The translations under genes were made by a program, and so were the position numbers. The notes under the pieces are model-generated. The model ran no database searches. It was not told the DNA's origin and was given only the letters and a program-made list of their open reading frames with translations. A DNA stretch of 64,000 nt, from positions 349,685 through 413,684 of the forward strand of contig JAVLUZ010000630.1 in the NCBI GenBank assembly GCA_036768485.1, in the 5' to 3' direction. Shown here piece by piece: positions 21,366 to 31,266 of the stretch; positions within the stretch are counted from its first letter, which is position 1, and every line of letters starts with the position of its first letter. The DNA comes from Mermis nigrescens. Taxonomy: Eukaryota; Nematoda; Enoplea; Mermithida; Mermithidae.

Positions 21366-21677
21366 ATGCTTATTTCACATGCTTCTTTTGAAGAAGAATA
21401 TTACAGGTTGAACCAGAACATACAAAGATATCTACGAAATTTTGAGGCTAAGACGCCGACAGTTGTGTGTAGGAAATACATACAATTTTCCCGAATTTTC
21501 ACCCAATCGGCCCTAAACCATTGCTGCATTTTTTTGTCATTATTCTGCATTGTCAATATGCTAGTGGAGCTCATCCTTGTCTTTTTGTCTTCTGAAATTA
21601 AATTAAATGAAGTAGAAAAACACATTTTACTGATTTTTGAAATAGTCTCCAACACCCCCATGTGTTGGGTTTTTTGA
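21366..21677 (+). CDS. 103-aa putative membrane protein, right-arm copy
   Basis: Same length and reading as the left-arm copy at 13536-13847, with F41 and I44 in place of Leu. A hydrophobic helix at about 52-75 is the only recognisable feature. The changes cluster in one ~20-nt patch, otherwise near-identity. The overlapping reverse frames (21401-21661, 21627-21836) also stay open, so high arm identity rather than selection may explain the conservation. Function unknown. Confidence 0.45.
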   Translation: MLISHASFEEEYYRLNQNIQRYLRNFEAKTPTVVCRKYIQFSRIFTQSALNHCCIFLSLFCIVNMLVELILVFLSSEIKLNEVEKHILLIFEIVSNTPMCWVF

Positions 21678-23689
21678 ATTATATGCTATATGAGATTTAA
21701 TATTTCTTCCTTGGGTGACGCCAAAAGCAATATCATCAAAAGATTTGACTATAACAGAGTGATATTGTGATTTTTTTAGGCTTACTGGCATGTTTGCGCA
21801 AGTTTTGTTTACAAAAATATAATGATTTTCTAGCATTTTCTGAAAATTTTAGGTATTTTGTGCACACATTGTACCTTACTTCTCCTGAACATTGAAGTAA
21901 TTTACACGGTATACTGTAAAGCTGCACTTACTTCACACTATTCGTACATCATTTTTCACCAATGCCTGTTTCATGAAGCTAATATCCTCAGCGTTTTAAC
22001 ATTTTCTGGCTACATTTTTGCTGTAAATTAGCTAAAATATCATGAAATTTCTAGATAAGTACTTTTTTTGGATTTATTTGTGTGTAATTTAGTAAAAAAG
22101 TGATTATGTCATACATGCACAATAGGGTAAAAGGGGAATATTATCCTAATGGAGAGTCCAAAAGTTAAGAATGGCGGGCAATTTAGGCCAAAAACAGTGC
22201 ATTTTTAAACAGTTTTGATATAATAATGCCTGAAAATGTAACTAATTTATCAAAAATTCCAAATTTTGCCCTGTACGACCAAAAATTGCGATTTCACCTT
22301 TCACTGTCCCCCTGACGTCATGCTCCTATGATATGTGTGCTAAGTGAGCCATGAATAATGTTATTTTTTGATCCTTTTTCTTTGCTAGCTTATATAATGA
22401 AGCAGAAAGATGATGATTCTCATGCACTCAGTGCGTGTGAGCGGCCCAAAATAGCATAAAATCGCCTATGGGGGTCATAATTTCTTTTTTATGAGCACAT
22501 ATGGTTAGGTAGACACCGTTATATTCAATATAGTTCAACAATTGTTTATTTTTTTTGCTTGGCAAAACAATAAATTGCTGTTTTTCCCATAAAATTAATA
22601 CACACATAACACAAAAAGGTCTTTAAAAACCTTGTGTGAGCCTCAGAATCATTGAAATGCGTGTGTAAGAAGAAACAGAAAGCTTTCTAGGATACCAGTA
22701 CATCATAGAATTCTCGGTTATGTATACTTTTTTCTAAGAATTTTCAGTTTCAAATCTAATTGCTAGTAACACTTACTATAATATTTCTATCATTTGCCAC
22801 TTTTAGTTGACTATATTCTAGCTAATACACCCTGTGGAATCCTTTATACATCTAAGGTGTAGCAAGTTTGATTTTATCCATCGTTTTTTATGAACTTCAG
22901 TCAAATTCAATCATAAATCATACAAGATATAGCTAATAACTATGCCTTTTCGAGTTTTTTACCATATTATTTCTTGTTTTGACCTTTCATCCTCCAAAAT
23001 GTTCCATTGGAATGCATAATTTAATCTCAGAAATGCTACATTACTCTGATTATTTCTTTACAATTTCACTAAGCATGCTGTAAGTTTCTAAATATATTCT
23101 ACCTTAGGTCATACTATATCAACTGTTTTTTAATTTTATTGTGTTTTTCTATTCAACAATTATTTTCAGCTTTCACTTTTGTATCACCTCTTGGGTTCGA
23201 CAGCCTCTACTTTCTGTAATATATAATTCATTTATACAATTTTTTATGAAATCAGCCAAAATATCTAAAATATATAGTCAAAAATTAGAAAATATATAAA
23301 ATATAGTGAGAAAACTGTCCCAAATATAGTCAAATGGAACTCTAACGCATAATTTCCTGCGTAACATATACTTTGAGGACTCTAAAATTCACTATTTTTA
23401 GAGATTATCTGTACATTTCTGCCTGATTCATCTCAAGTGCACTGGCCACAATCCCATAATTTCACTAAAATAGTGGCAGCCTCTCAAAAATGAGCATATT
23501 CAGGATAAAACATACTTTTCAAATGAAAAATAACGTTTGAGTTTGATAAAAGATTAGTCTTTTGATGACATATATGTAAAATTAATTTAGTTGTACAACC
23601 ACTTTTAGTTAAATGAAGATTGTTAATCCTTGGGCGTGTCTGGGCATGTTTTCGCTTAGACCCGTGAATTTGATGTTTCATGTAGAGCA

Positions 23690-23696
23690 TATATAA
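23690..23696 (+). promoter_or_regulatory. TATA box of right PolB-N gene
   Basis: TATATAA, 38 nt before the ATG at 23734. Confidence 0.6.
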
Positions 23697-23733
23697 CCAA
23701 ATAATAGCAAAAACGCAAATTTTAATTGTAACG

Positions 23734-24534
23734 ATGCATAAAAATATGGATATTAATGAATTTTACACTCTAAATGAACTTCATAAACCCATTCATGCTA
23801 AAAAATTCAATTCTTTTGCAAAAGCGTACACTTTTAAGTTCGAGAAAATGAATCAATGGACTGATATTTATCGTATTTTGAATTTAGTTTTTAAAGATGT
23901 TATTAGGAGACTATTGCATGATCACCCTCCCGACTGCAAGGTCGGTATTGAAATAAAACATCCCCGTTTATATTCGTCTGTGTTAGTTCCGTTTACTACA
24001 GCTCAGAACATTAATGCTGAACAAATTCTCAGCCTCATTGAACGTGTAGCCCAGTCAAAGAAAGATTTTTGTTTAAGTGAAGCCATGATCTGGCAAGTCA
24101 TTATTGTTGATATAAATGCACAATGGGGCACTGGCTTGCAAAAGGACGTTAAGGAATTTTGCAAGTCTGGTGGTGCTTTCATTAAAATTACATCAAATGA
24201 TAACCTGTCTTTACCTCGTGCAGTTGTTACTGGAATTGCTAAATTAGAGAACAGTTCTGACTGGGAAGCCGTTAGAAAAGGTGATAAAAATCGTTATACA
24301 AAACAGAAACAATTAGCCCGAGAATTACTGAGCAAGGCAAGTTTGAATCTTGCAGCGGAGACATATGATTTAGAAGCTGTTAAAAAAATTCAAAATGTTT
24401 TGATACCCATTTATCAGCTCAATGTATACTGCAATGGCAGCAAAATTTATGAAGGACCTGAAGCCGACAAAGTTATCAATCTATATTCTACTGATAATCA
24501 TTATGATCTTATAACCCGTGTACCTAATTTATAA
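23734..24534 (+). CDS. PolB N-terminal-domain protein, right-arm copy
   Basis: 266 residues, intact, and identical to the left-arm product except F34 and V52. I saw only a handful of nucleotide differences between the copies. Same domain features: LPRAVVTG near 160-167, QKQLARELL near 191-199, YQLNVYCNGSKIYEGP near 227-242, HYDLI at 256-260. Stop immediately after RVPNL; no Cys-rich, exonuclease or polymerase domain follows, only 14 nt and then an 8-bp TSD with a TIR insertion. Both copies have the same endpoint, so truncation (or evolution as a stand-alone gene) predates the arm duplication. Could act as an accessory or interfering version of the polymerase N-domain (inference). Confidence 0.8.
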   Translation: MHKNMDINEFYTLNELHKPIHAKKFNSFAKAYTFKFEKMNQWTDIYRILNLVFKDVIRRLLHDHPPDCKVGIEIKHPRLYSSVLVPFTTAQNINAEQILSLIERVAQSKKDFCLSEAMIWQVIIVDINAQWGTGLQKDVKEFCKSGGAFIKITSNDNLSLPRAVVTGIAKLENSSDWEAVRKGDKNRYTKQKQLARELLSKASLNLAAETYDLEAVKKIQNVLIPIYQLNVYCNGSKIYEGPEADKVINLYSTDNHYDLITRVPNL

Positions 24535-24556
24535 AAATTCTGATGATCATTTTTTG

Positions 24557-25047
24557 GGATCTTTTCTAGAATTCCCCCCACCGATTTTCGTAACTTTTTT
24601 CGGCATAAATCGTTTGGGATTGGTCGGATTCGAACCCGGGAGCTTCAGTTCTATAGTTGGGCGCTTTCACCATCTCGCCATTCCGGTCGATAACACAAAT
24701 TATGCGAATTCCTTTATATGTGGTCTTTCAAGGTAGGTACCTATGTCTTATTTTCAGATGTAACTACGTAAGCAAAGTAAATCAAGGTGCCGGCATAAAT
24801 AATGCTATATCGTTCAAAATTTTATCGAATCTGCATTCACCGGTTTTCACCGTTTGCCGCCACATAAATTCGCAAAGGTAACAGACGTTTGACAGATGAA
24901 TGATTTATTGGCTTTAATAGTTTAAACTTACATTTGAAGTTTAAAATCAACTTGTAAATAAGTGTGTACACTATAGCTAATAATGAAATTTTTAAAAAGT
25001 TAGTAGTCATTGGGAAAAACGGTGGGGGGATATTCTAGAAAAGGTCC
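24557..25047. mobile_element. 491-bp TIR element, right arm only (Merlin-like?)
   Basis: TIRs GGATCTTTTCTAGAATTCCC at the left and, in reverse, GGACCTTTTCTAGAATATCC, both followed by CCCACCG. Perfect 8-bp TSD ATTTTTTG at 24549-24556 and 25048-25055. Empty site CAAAAAAT in the left arm at 9037-9044. GG ends with an 8-bp TSD suggest Merlin, but hAT is not excluded. It contains a tRNA-like head. Confidence 0.88.
24616..24688 (-). other. tRNA-like segment (SINE-head type), not a functional tRNA
   Basis: On the minus strand, a box A-like TGGCGAGATGG and a perfect box B-like GGTTCGAATCC lie at tRNA-like spacing. The acceptor strands do not pair and the T stem keeps only about two pairs. Best read as a tRNA-derived SINE head or decayed tRNA captured in the TIR element. 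Confidence 0.6.
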
Positions 25048-25289
25048 ATTTTTTGTTTATTTCGTTCCTCTGGCCAGTACCTGTCTTGAAACACAGCATG
25101 ACTGGACAAGACGTCATTTTGTTTAGTTTTTATGATGATTATGATTACATCAATTATTGAAAACCATTATTAAAAACAATTATCTATATCAATTTGCGTT
25201 CAACATTGCATACCCTTCTGGGCATATCCCCCCTTATTGTTGCATATGTATCTTATATGATTTGATCTAGGATACTCGAAATTCATCTT

Positions 25290-25640
25290 AATCAGTGCTT
25301 AAACTTAATTTACACCCCCATTTGGGTCAGCTATTTCACATTTTTAGGACTAGCTTAACTTATGCTTGTTGGTGCTTTTTGTTTAGGCTACACCTCCACC
25401 CTGGTTTTTTTAGGCTGAGGGATAAGACAGTTAGCATATGTTTATATTTACACCCCCACTCAGGTCAACTACTACAGGACTGGCTCAGTTTACACTTAGG
25501 CTTAGCTTAGGCCTAAATGGGCTGGGATTCATATCCCTAGCCTGACTTCCCAACCTCTTTAATTTGCACTCCATATTATTTACTTAGGCTTAGACCCTCC
25601 GGCCTCTTGACTTTACACTTAGGCTTAAATTCAGGGTTTG
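25290..25640. repeat. TTAGGC-rich subterminal block, right arm
   Basis: Mirror of 8400-8810; CTTAGGCTTAG motifs. Not long or regular enough to be telomeric DNA. Confidence 0.6.
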
Positions 25641-25649
25641 CAGTCCCTA

Positions 25650-26130
25650 ACTATTTTTAGTATACCAAAATTTTAGTACACCAATTTGGGCTCGCCCAGG
25701 TTAACTATTTATTAGTCTACCATATTTTTAGTAGACGGGTTTGGGCGTGCCCGGGTTAACCTTCATTATTAGTGTACTAAAACATTAGTATACCAATCTG
25801 CACCCTGGCTGAGCCTAGGACACGTTATTTGGGGGTCCATCACAGGCCACCCAGAGTTTCAGCCTCATTTAGGCTCCTCAACTATTTTTTAGTACACGAA
25901 TCCTACCCCTACCTTCGTCCGCCAGAAATTAGTCTCCTAAATTTTTAGTACATCAAATTAGGGTCGCTAGGGATCTTTAGACCTCCCAAAATTTTAGTAC
26001 ACCAATTTAGGCTCGCTCAGGGCAACTATTTATTAGTCTACCAAAATTTTAGTACACCAATTTGGGGTCGCTCAGGGCAACTATTTATTAGTCTACCAAA
26101 TTTTTAGTACACCAATTTGGGCGTGCCCGG
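25650..26130. repeat. Subterminal tandem repeats, right arm
   Basis: Mirror of 7846-8400, built on TTTTAGTACACCAATTTGG and CTATTTATTAGTCTACC, with fewer units than the left. Confidence 0.75.
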
Positions 26131-26559
26131 GCCGCCTATGCTACAACGTGTCCTATACTTAACCAGTGCACCCCAGGGAGCCGCCCTTAACTACTTACAT
26201 AGAGTACATGAAAAAATTTTGCGGGGCGGGGCGGGGCGGGCCTAATTTTTGTAACATTACTGGCGGGGCGGGGCGGGTCTTAGGAGCTGCGGGGCGGGGG
26301 CGGGGCGGGCTTTATTTCTTTCTTGGCGGGGCGGGGCGGGTCAAAAAATTTCGGCCCGCGCAGGTCTCTGCTGTCAGTGAAGGATCCATTACGTCAAAGT
26401 CGTTTGCATGATCCTACTTCTACTTTTTTCACATTTAAATTTCGCAATAATTTTCGAAAATTCTTTTGCGTCAAAACTAAAACTATGTAGGTCTAGGAGA
26501 AAAGCCCAGGATTCAGAAAAAATCCTTCTCATGTATGTATAGGTACAAAAATTTTACCA

Positions 26560-27300
26560 AACAAGCAAATGAGCATTGGATTATACACCCTAGCAAAGTT
26601 TCAATCGCTTGTTTAAAGCGTAGCACACAGTATACCTATTTAGGGCGGTCCGCAAAGTTCTGTCTACGATTATTTACAAGTTGCAAGGCCGTAAACGGAG
26701 ACTTTGGAGGAAGTACAAAATTGTTCGTAACGATAAAGTCTTAGAAAAGTGCAAAACCTTAAGCAAAGAGATTAAAATAGCAACTAAGCAATTTTTTACT
26801 GACGAGGAGAGTAATTCGATTAAATCAAATAACATGAAGAATTTTTACTCTTTTGTTAATAAGCGTCTGAGTAGTAAAAAAGAAAATACCGTTGCTTAGA
26901 AACCTTGACAGTGATCTTATTGTTGAAGACGTTGACAAAGCTTACATTTTGAACAAATTCTTTACATCAACTTTTGTGTATGATGATAATGTTTTGCCAG
27001 ATTTTTCCTAACAGAATTAGATGCAAAAAAATTTACTGTCAAATTTGATCTTTCTTCTGTTTTAGGTGCTTCAAAGCGTCTCAAGCCATCACTGTCAATT
27101 GGCCCCGATGGGCTATGCGCCTTTTTCGCTAATAACCACCGCTTGCCACAATTTTTGAAGTCTCTTGTAGGACAGGAAGCCTGACAAATCTCTGGAGCAA
27201 AGCCATTGTAGTGCCTCACGGTGGCCACTGGTTCCCCAAAATGAAATTCCCTGGTGATTTATGGACAATTTCCAGGGTTTAAATCATGCTTTAAACGCAC
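26560..27300 (+). pseudogene. Non-LTR retrotransposon (CR1/jockey-like) fragment: linker and start of RT
   Basis: The frame at 26681-26899 gives RKRRLWRKYK...FYSFVNKRLSSKK, the basic linker between endonuclease and reverse transcriptase in CR1/jockey-type LINEs. After frameshifts the reading resumes as LIVEDVDKAYILNKFFTSTF. At about 27066-27128 it reads ASKRLKPSLSIGPDGLCAFF, the GPDG motif that opens the RT domain. At least two frameshifts and several stops; no catalytic FADD box is reached. 26379-26559 has no gene. A different LINE piece in the opposite orientation is at 31267-31585. Confidence 0.7.
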
Positions 27301-27389
27301 GCTATTTACGCAGAAGTGTCATGATAAGAACATGAAAAAGGATAAGGCGCAAGCAACTTTTAATCTAACAAATGCAAATCCTACACGAA

Positions 27390-27981
27390 ACGATTTGGAA
27401 CAATCATAACTTCTTTTTTAATGATGCTAACGAATTGTTTGTCAATAGCAGTTCTCGCAGCCGCTGATTCTTTTTCGATCTTACGCTTCTTGGCTTCCAA
27501 CACCTTAACCTCCAGAAGTATTTTTCTCTTTTGTTCCTTGGCTGCGTTTGCTGCTGACTATTCATTTTGACGTTCGTCGAGCTTAGCCATATAGCGAGAA
27601 CGGGCAGCTTTACAGTCCTTCATCATCTCTTTTGTAATTTCAATTTTTTTCCGAGCCGCCGGCAAGCATGATGGCATCATAGACGAGACGCTGACTTATC
27701 AATGACCGTTCTTGCAAATTTTCAACCAACAAATCGCCATTAACACTAAACCCGCTTTCAACAACTGCATTTCCATGGGGCAGCGTGAGGACAAGTCGAA
27801 TAACTTTCAGCAAATTTGGCGCAACTGACTCAAATTCAGTCCAAAAAACGTCTAAACGATCCGTTCTATCATCGAATTGCGATGATTTAAAGTCGGCCGA
27901 TTCGAATATACCGTATTTATTTGAATAAACGCCGCGGCGTTTAATATTTTCAGAGGTCATTTTGGTGCGGCGTTTATTCAA
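27390..27981 (-). pseudogene. hAT-type transposase C-terminal fragment
   Basis: The upstream frame (27981 to about 27640) reads FWTEFESVAPNLLKVIRLVL, then LPHGNAVVESGFSVN, then VENLQERSLISQRLVYDAI. This is the hAT C-terminal dimerisation region as found in BED-finger hAT-derived proteins. A one-base change in an A-run near 27648 shifts the frame; reading then continues as IEITKEMMKDCKAARSRYMAK and a Lys/Glu-rich tail to about 27400, with one further stop. No ATG; the N-terminal half is absent. It belongs to the same protein family as the fragments at 37250-38246, so they may derive from one transposon family. Confidence 0.75.
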
Positions 27982-28450
27982 GGGCGGCGATTAATCAAGG
28001 GCGGCGATTATTTTTTTGCAATTCAAAATGGGTATCTATAAAAGTTCACCAAATACACAAGAATAAACTTTTTAGCCAACACTTAAAAATAGAAAGGGAA
28101 TTTAGTAGGCAGGTAATTTGACAACAGAAAATTAAAAAATTTCAACTTCGAAAACTTCATCATCAGATTCAAATTCTGATTCACTCAAGTTAAAATTTTC
28201 GTCACAAAGTTCTTTTTCAAATTCTGGATCTTCAATGGTAATGGTAATTGGCTTATGGGCACTTTGCTGCAACTGCTGATTTTTTTCCGCCAAAATATCC
28301 CGTCCTTCAGCACACTTCTGCTTGAAGTTTACAATAAAGATACGTTTCCTTGAATAATCGCCGCGGCGTTTATTCAAGGGCGGCGATCATTATTTTTTTG
28401 AGACCTTGGGTGCGGCGTTTATTCAAAGGCGGCATCGACAGCCAGTTTTT
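27922..28450. repeat. GCGGCGTTTATTCAAGG repeat cluster
   Basis: AATAAACGCCGCGGCGTTTA at about 27930 and a close variant at 28361, each with TTTATTCAAGGGCGGCGAT nearby and TGCGGCGTTTATTCAA again at 27965 and 28412. These look like TIRs of one DNA-transposon family (pogo/Tigger-like in style) bracketing about 28000-28350. The acidic 81-residue frame between them (28132-28377, minus) has no recognised family. Confidence 0.5.
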
Positions 28451-28636
28451 GTCAAGTACATAAATGCTAAATAAAAGTGCAATGTCATCAATAAAACAAA
28501 TAATGTTTTGATTATTGGTCATCACAAATGGGGTGGTGGACTTTAATCGGCCAAAAATTGACTCACAAAATCGATTTCTTACTGCCCATATCTCAACCCC
28601 AGATTTCGGCCGCTGTACATGTCTACGCGCCACTTA

Positions 28637-28654
28637 AGAAAGAAAGAAAGAAAG
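28637..28654 (+). repeat. (GAAA)n microsatellite
   Basis: AAGAAAGAAAGAAAGAAAG, next to an A-rich stretch running to about 28795. Confidence 0.9.
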
Positions 28655-28830
28655 TTTATTGCAACAGCGAAAATACGTCATCAGAAACTTTAACGAAGAA
28701 AAAAATGTACAGTCGCGGAAAATGTAGAATACAGAATAAAAGACATTAAAGCAGAAGAAAGAAGAAAGAAAAAAATACCAAGAAAAAAATTGCTGTGCAA
28801 GGTCATAAAGGCAGTGCTCTTACTTATGAC

Positions 28831-29363
28831 CACACGTGGGCGTGAGGGCGGGGGGATTTGGGGAGTGCACCCCCAGAATTTGAAATACCCCTCCCCCAGA
28901 AATCAAAATAGAATTCAAATTTTGAAAAATTTTTTGCTTTATTGGCAATTTTTTGATGCCATTGGATAGTGCTCGATGAGAAACGTCGAACATGGTGTTT
29001 TTTTCGCCATACGACCATAGGTGGGCAGCACCAAAATTCTGGGGGGGTGAAAAAATTTCTGGGGGGGGGGAATTTTTAAAGCTCAAAAAATTGTCTTAAA
29101 AGTGATCGTATGGCGAAGAAAACATCATTTTTCGACGTTTCTCATCGAGCACTATCCAATGGCATCAAAAATTGCTAAAAAAGCAAAAAAAAATTTCTGG
29201 GGGGTATTTTTGATTTCCTGGGGGGTATTTCAACTTCTGGGGTGCATACCTCCCAACCCCCCCACGCCCACGTGTGCATACGACCACTCTTAAGACCATG
29301 TTTTGACCTTTGCAAATTTTTCCACCCCCCACCCCGCCAGAATTTTGGTGCTGCCCACCTATG
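28831..29363 (+). mobile_element. MITE-A copy split by another MITE-A
   Basis: CACACGTGGGCGTGAG to CTGCCCACCTATG; perfect TSD CTTATGAC at 28823-28830 and 29364-29371. Interrupted at 29016-29276 by a reversed copy. Confidence 0.9.
29016..29276 (-). mobile_element. MITE-A inserted in a MITE-A
   Basis: CATAGGTGGGCAGCACC to CCCACGTGTG; perfect TSD CATACGAC at 29008-29015 and 29277-29284. Confidence 0.92.
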
Positions 29364-29624
29364 CTTATGACTAAGGTTTATTCTCAATGTTTAATTTTTA
29401 GATTTTCTAATTTTAGCCTAAACACCTGTAAGCGTTTAATACAGATTCAGGGTGCATTTTCCAAACATTTTTTATTCTGTGACTGAAAAAATATTTCTTC
29501 AAATTAGATTTTAGAGCAGTGACTTTTAATTTTTAATTTTAATGTGTTGGTGGATCTAGTGTTGTTGTCTGATAATGTGAAGAAGTGATTACATTAACAT
29601 CAACTGCTGAATAAAACATTTTGT

Positions 29625-31240
29625 ATACCGTCAACTGGGGTTTCTTTGCCGAATATGGGGTAACTTTGCCAATCAAGGTTTTTTTCATTGCAGACTGCTT
29701 TCATTGTCGCAGGTCATGTGTGGTGCGCTATTTTTTGATGTTTTCGATTTATTACTGTATTATTCATCTAGCAACAAAGAAAGAATGGATTCTTTAAGTT
29801 CTTCGTGTGTCTGTTCTCGTCTTTGTGAGGGCTATTATTTTTTAGCAAATTTGTATCAACTCATAAGTGTTCAGGCCACTCGGAAACCTGGCAGAGATTG
29901 TTTTAATTGTTCAGGTTTATCGAAACTAGAGATAATTTGCTTCCAGAAAATGTGTCTTTTCATATTTTATTGTATACAAAGTTTCCAGGAAAATTGGTTG
30001 GCAATGTTACCCCGCAACCTATTGTAAAATGAAAAATTGTTTTACCCTATTGTTAAACTCGAAAACTCCTCAAAATAAAGGATTTTATTTATGTTTAAGC
30101 ACTGATAAGAGTTTTGAATCGTACTTTTCAGTCTCTGAATAGAAATATGGGCAATCTGTCATCATTTATCAAGACTAATATTGCCTAGGCTTAAATTTCT
30201 TTTTGTATGGGACAAAGATTTTGAGGCTCGTTCAAAGATTTTTGGGGCAATCTTTGTACAGATTGTACACGAAGTATAGACGATTTTTGGCTGATTTTTC
30301 ATAGAACAAAAAAATCGGAAGGTTTTATACCAAAAAAACAGTGCCTATGCTAGATTAATTTATTTCTTCCATACCTTCCCACTTTTATTGCGCATGTTCA
30401 GAAGTTTGTATGATTTTATTTCTAAGCTTTTGCATGATTTTATCATTGTATCATTATTTTGTGGCAATTTTTTGCACACTTGTGGTCGCACTTGAGTTTT
30501 TGTATTGGGCTTGGGAGTTATTATGGAAAAAGTTATCATGAAAAAGTATGAGCCAAGGCAGGGGCGGATTTAGGGGGCGGCGGGGGGGGGGCGTGTGCTT
30601 TAAAATGTTGTGCAATCTTTTTCCCCGTTGTTTTTTGGTCTATCTTCTTAATTTTTAAAAATTCCCCACTATGGCAAAGTTTCCCCGCCTATCCTTAACA
30701 CATATTTTTTATTACAACAAAGCATAACATCATTTTTTACACATTTGTCGCCGTTTATTTATATATTTTATCGAATTCACTGGGTATTTAATTTTTCTCT
30801 CCGTTTTTCAGTCATTACTGATGACTATTCACGAATCGACACCACATTTACTTGCTCTATTTGGCTTAATTGAAATTATTAGCTGCAGTGCCAATTATTA
30901 TTCTCATTGGGCATTACAAATTGATTTATGCCGGATTTAGCCATCAATACCTAGTCGGATTATCATGATCTGAAGGTGTGATTTATTTGGTTCTCCCTGC
31001 AACAGTGTATTTCTGAATCTGTTCAGGGAGTGGCAAATTTACCCCACTTCAAGGTCAAACTTTGCCATACCACTTTTGTGTAAATTATTCGTTTTTGTAG
31101 CCTGTTTGAGCAGAAATTCTGTATGGAATACATTCAACAACTCGATCTTTATGTTTTGGCAAAATTACAGTATCCAAAAACTATTACATCATAAGTTATA
31201 CTAAGAAAAAGCCAAAAAACGTGGCAATGTAACCCCAGTA
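29625..31240. repeat. Repeat with GGGGTAACTTTGCC motifs
   Basis: TACCGTCAACTGGGGTTTCT near 29627 and, reversed, CAACTATGGTACTGGGGTTAC near 31245 look like diverged ends. Inside, GGGGTAACTTTGCC or its complement recurs (about 29657, 30005, 30670, 31033). The 107-residue frame at 29704-30027 has no family features. A CAGGGGCGGATTTAGGGGG terminus at 30560 marks another MITE end inside. No gene supported. Confidence 0.45.
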
Positions 31241-31266
31241 CCATAGTTGAGTCGTACAAAAACCTT

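Larger units (their letters stand above)
7781..26195. mobile_element. Giant palindromic, PolB-bearing virus-like element
   Basis: Begins AGTAGTTAAGGGC and ends GCCCTTAACTACT. Two long inverted arms (7781-17844 and 19881-26195) flank a unique loop (17845-19880). Net of later insertions the arms are about 5.9 kb and the ancestral element about 13.8 kb. Each arm encodes a PolB N-terminal domain and a 103-aa protein; the loop encodes an Hsp20-like protein and an 87-aa protein. The AG...CT termini and the PolB domain point to Polinton/adintovirus ancestry. The duplication seen is 4 bp (TACA at 7777-7780 and 26196-26199), not the usual 6 bp. No integrase, capsid, ATPase or full polymerase is visible, so it looks non-autonomous. 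Confidence 0.8.
19881..26195 (-). repeat. Right inverted arm of the palindromic element
   Basis: Reverse complement of the left arm without its three hATs, so the cleaner version of the ancestral arm. It carries one insertion of its own (24557-25047). Genes: 103-aa ORF and PolB-N, both plus strand. 19900-21336 and 21678-23689 are AT-rich and show no gene I can support. Confidence 0.9.
3968..26370. mobile_element. hAT-type element with (GGGGC)n ends, copy 1 (interrupted)
   Basis: Terminal inverted repeats begin CAGAGCCCTGC and end GCAGGTCTCTG. Each runs into a GC-rich (GGGGCGGG) array (3976-4113 and 26219-26360). The perfect 8-bp TSD CTGTCAGT lies at 3960-3967 and 26371-26378. Without the 18.4-kb palindromic insertion the element would be about 4.0 kb. 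A shorter copy at 40532-42554 aligns along much of it. No transposase is visible, so it is non-autonomous. The interior holds a smaller TIR element, MITEs and an internal inverted repeat. Confidence 0.85.

Noticed and set aside
23484..23690. 68-aa reverse frame upstream of the right PolB-N gene
   Set aside because: Not kept open in the left arm and lies over the promoter region of PolB-N.
24616..24688. A functional tRNA gene
   Set aside because: Box A and box B are good but the acceptor and T stems do not pair.
7781..26195. Mirror-image assembly artefact as explanation of the palindrome
   Set aside because: Four arm-specific insertions with TSDs and matching empty sites show that two physically distinct arms exist.
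29704..30027. 107-aa Cys-rich frame as a secreted protein
   Set aside because: No ordered Cys pattern, no convincing signal peptide, inside a repeat with GGGGTAACTTTGCC motifs.
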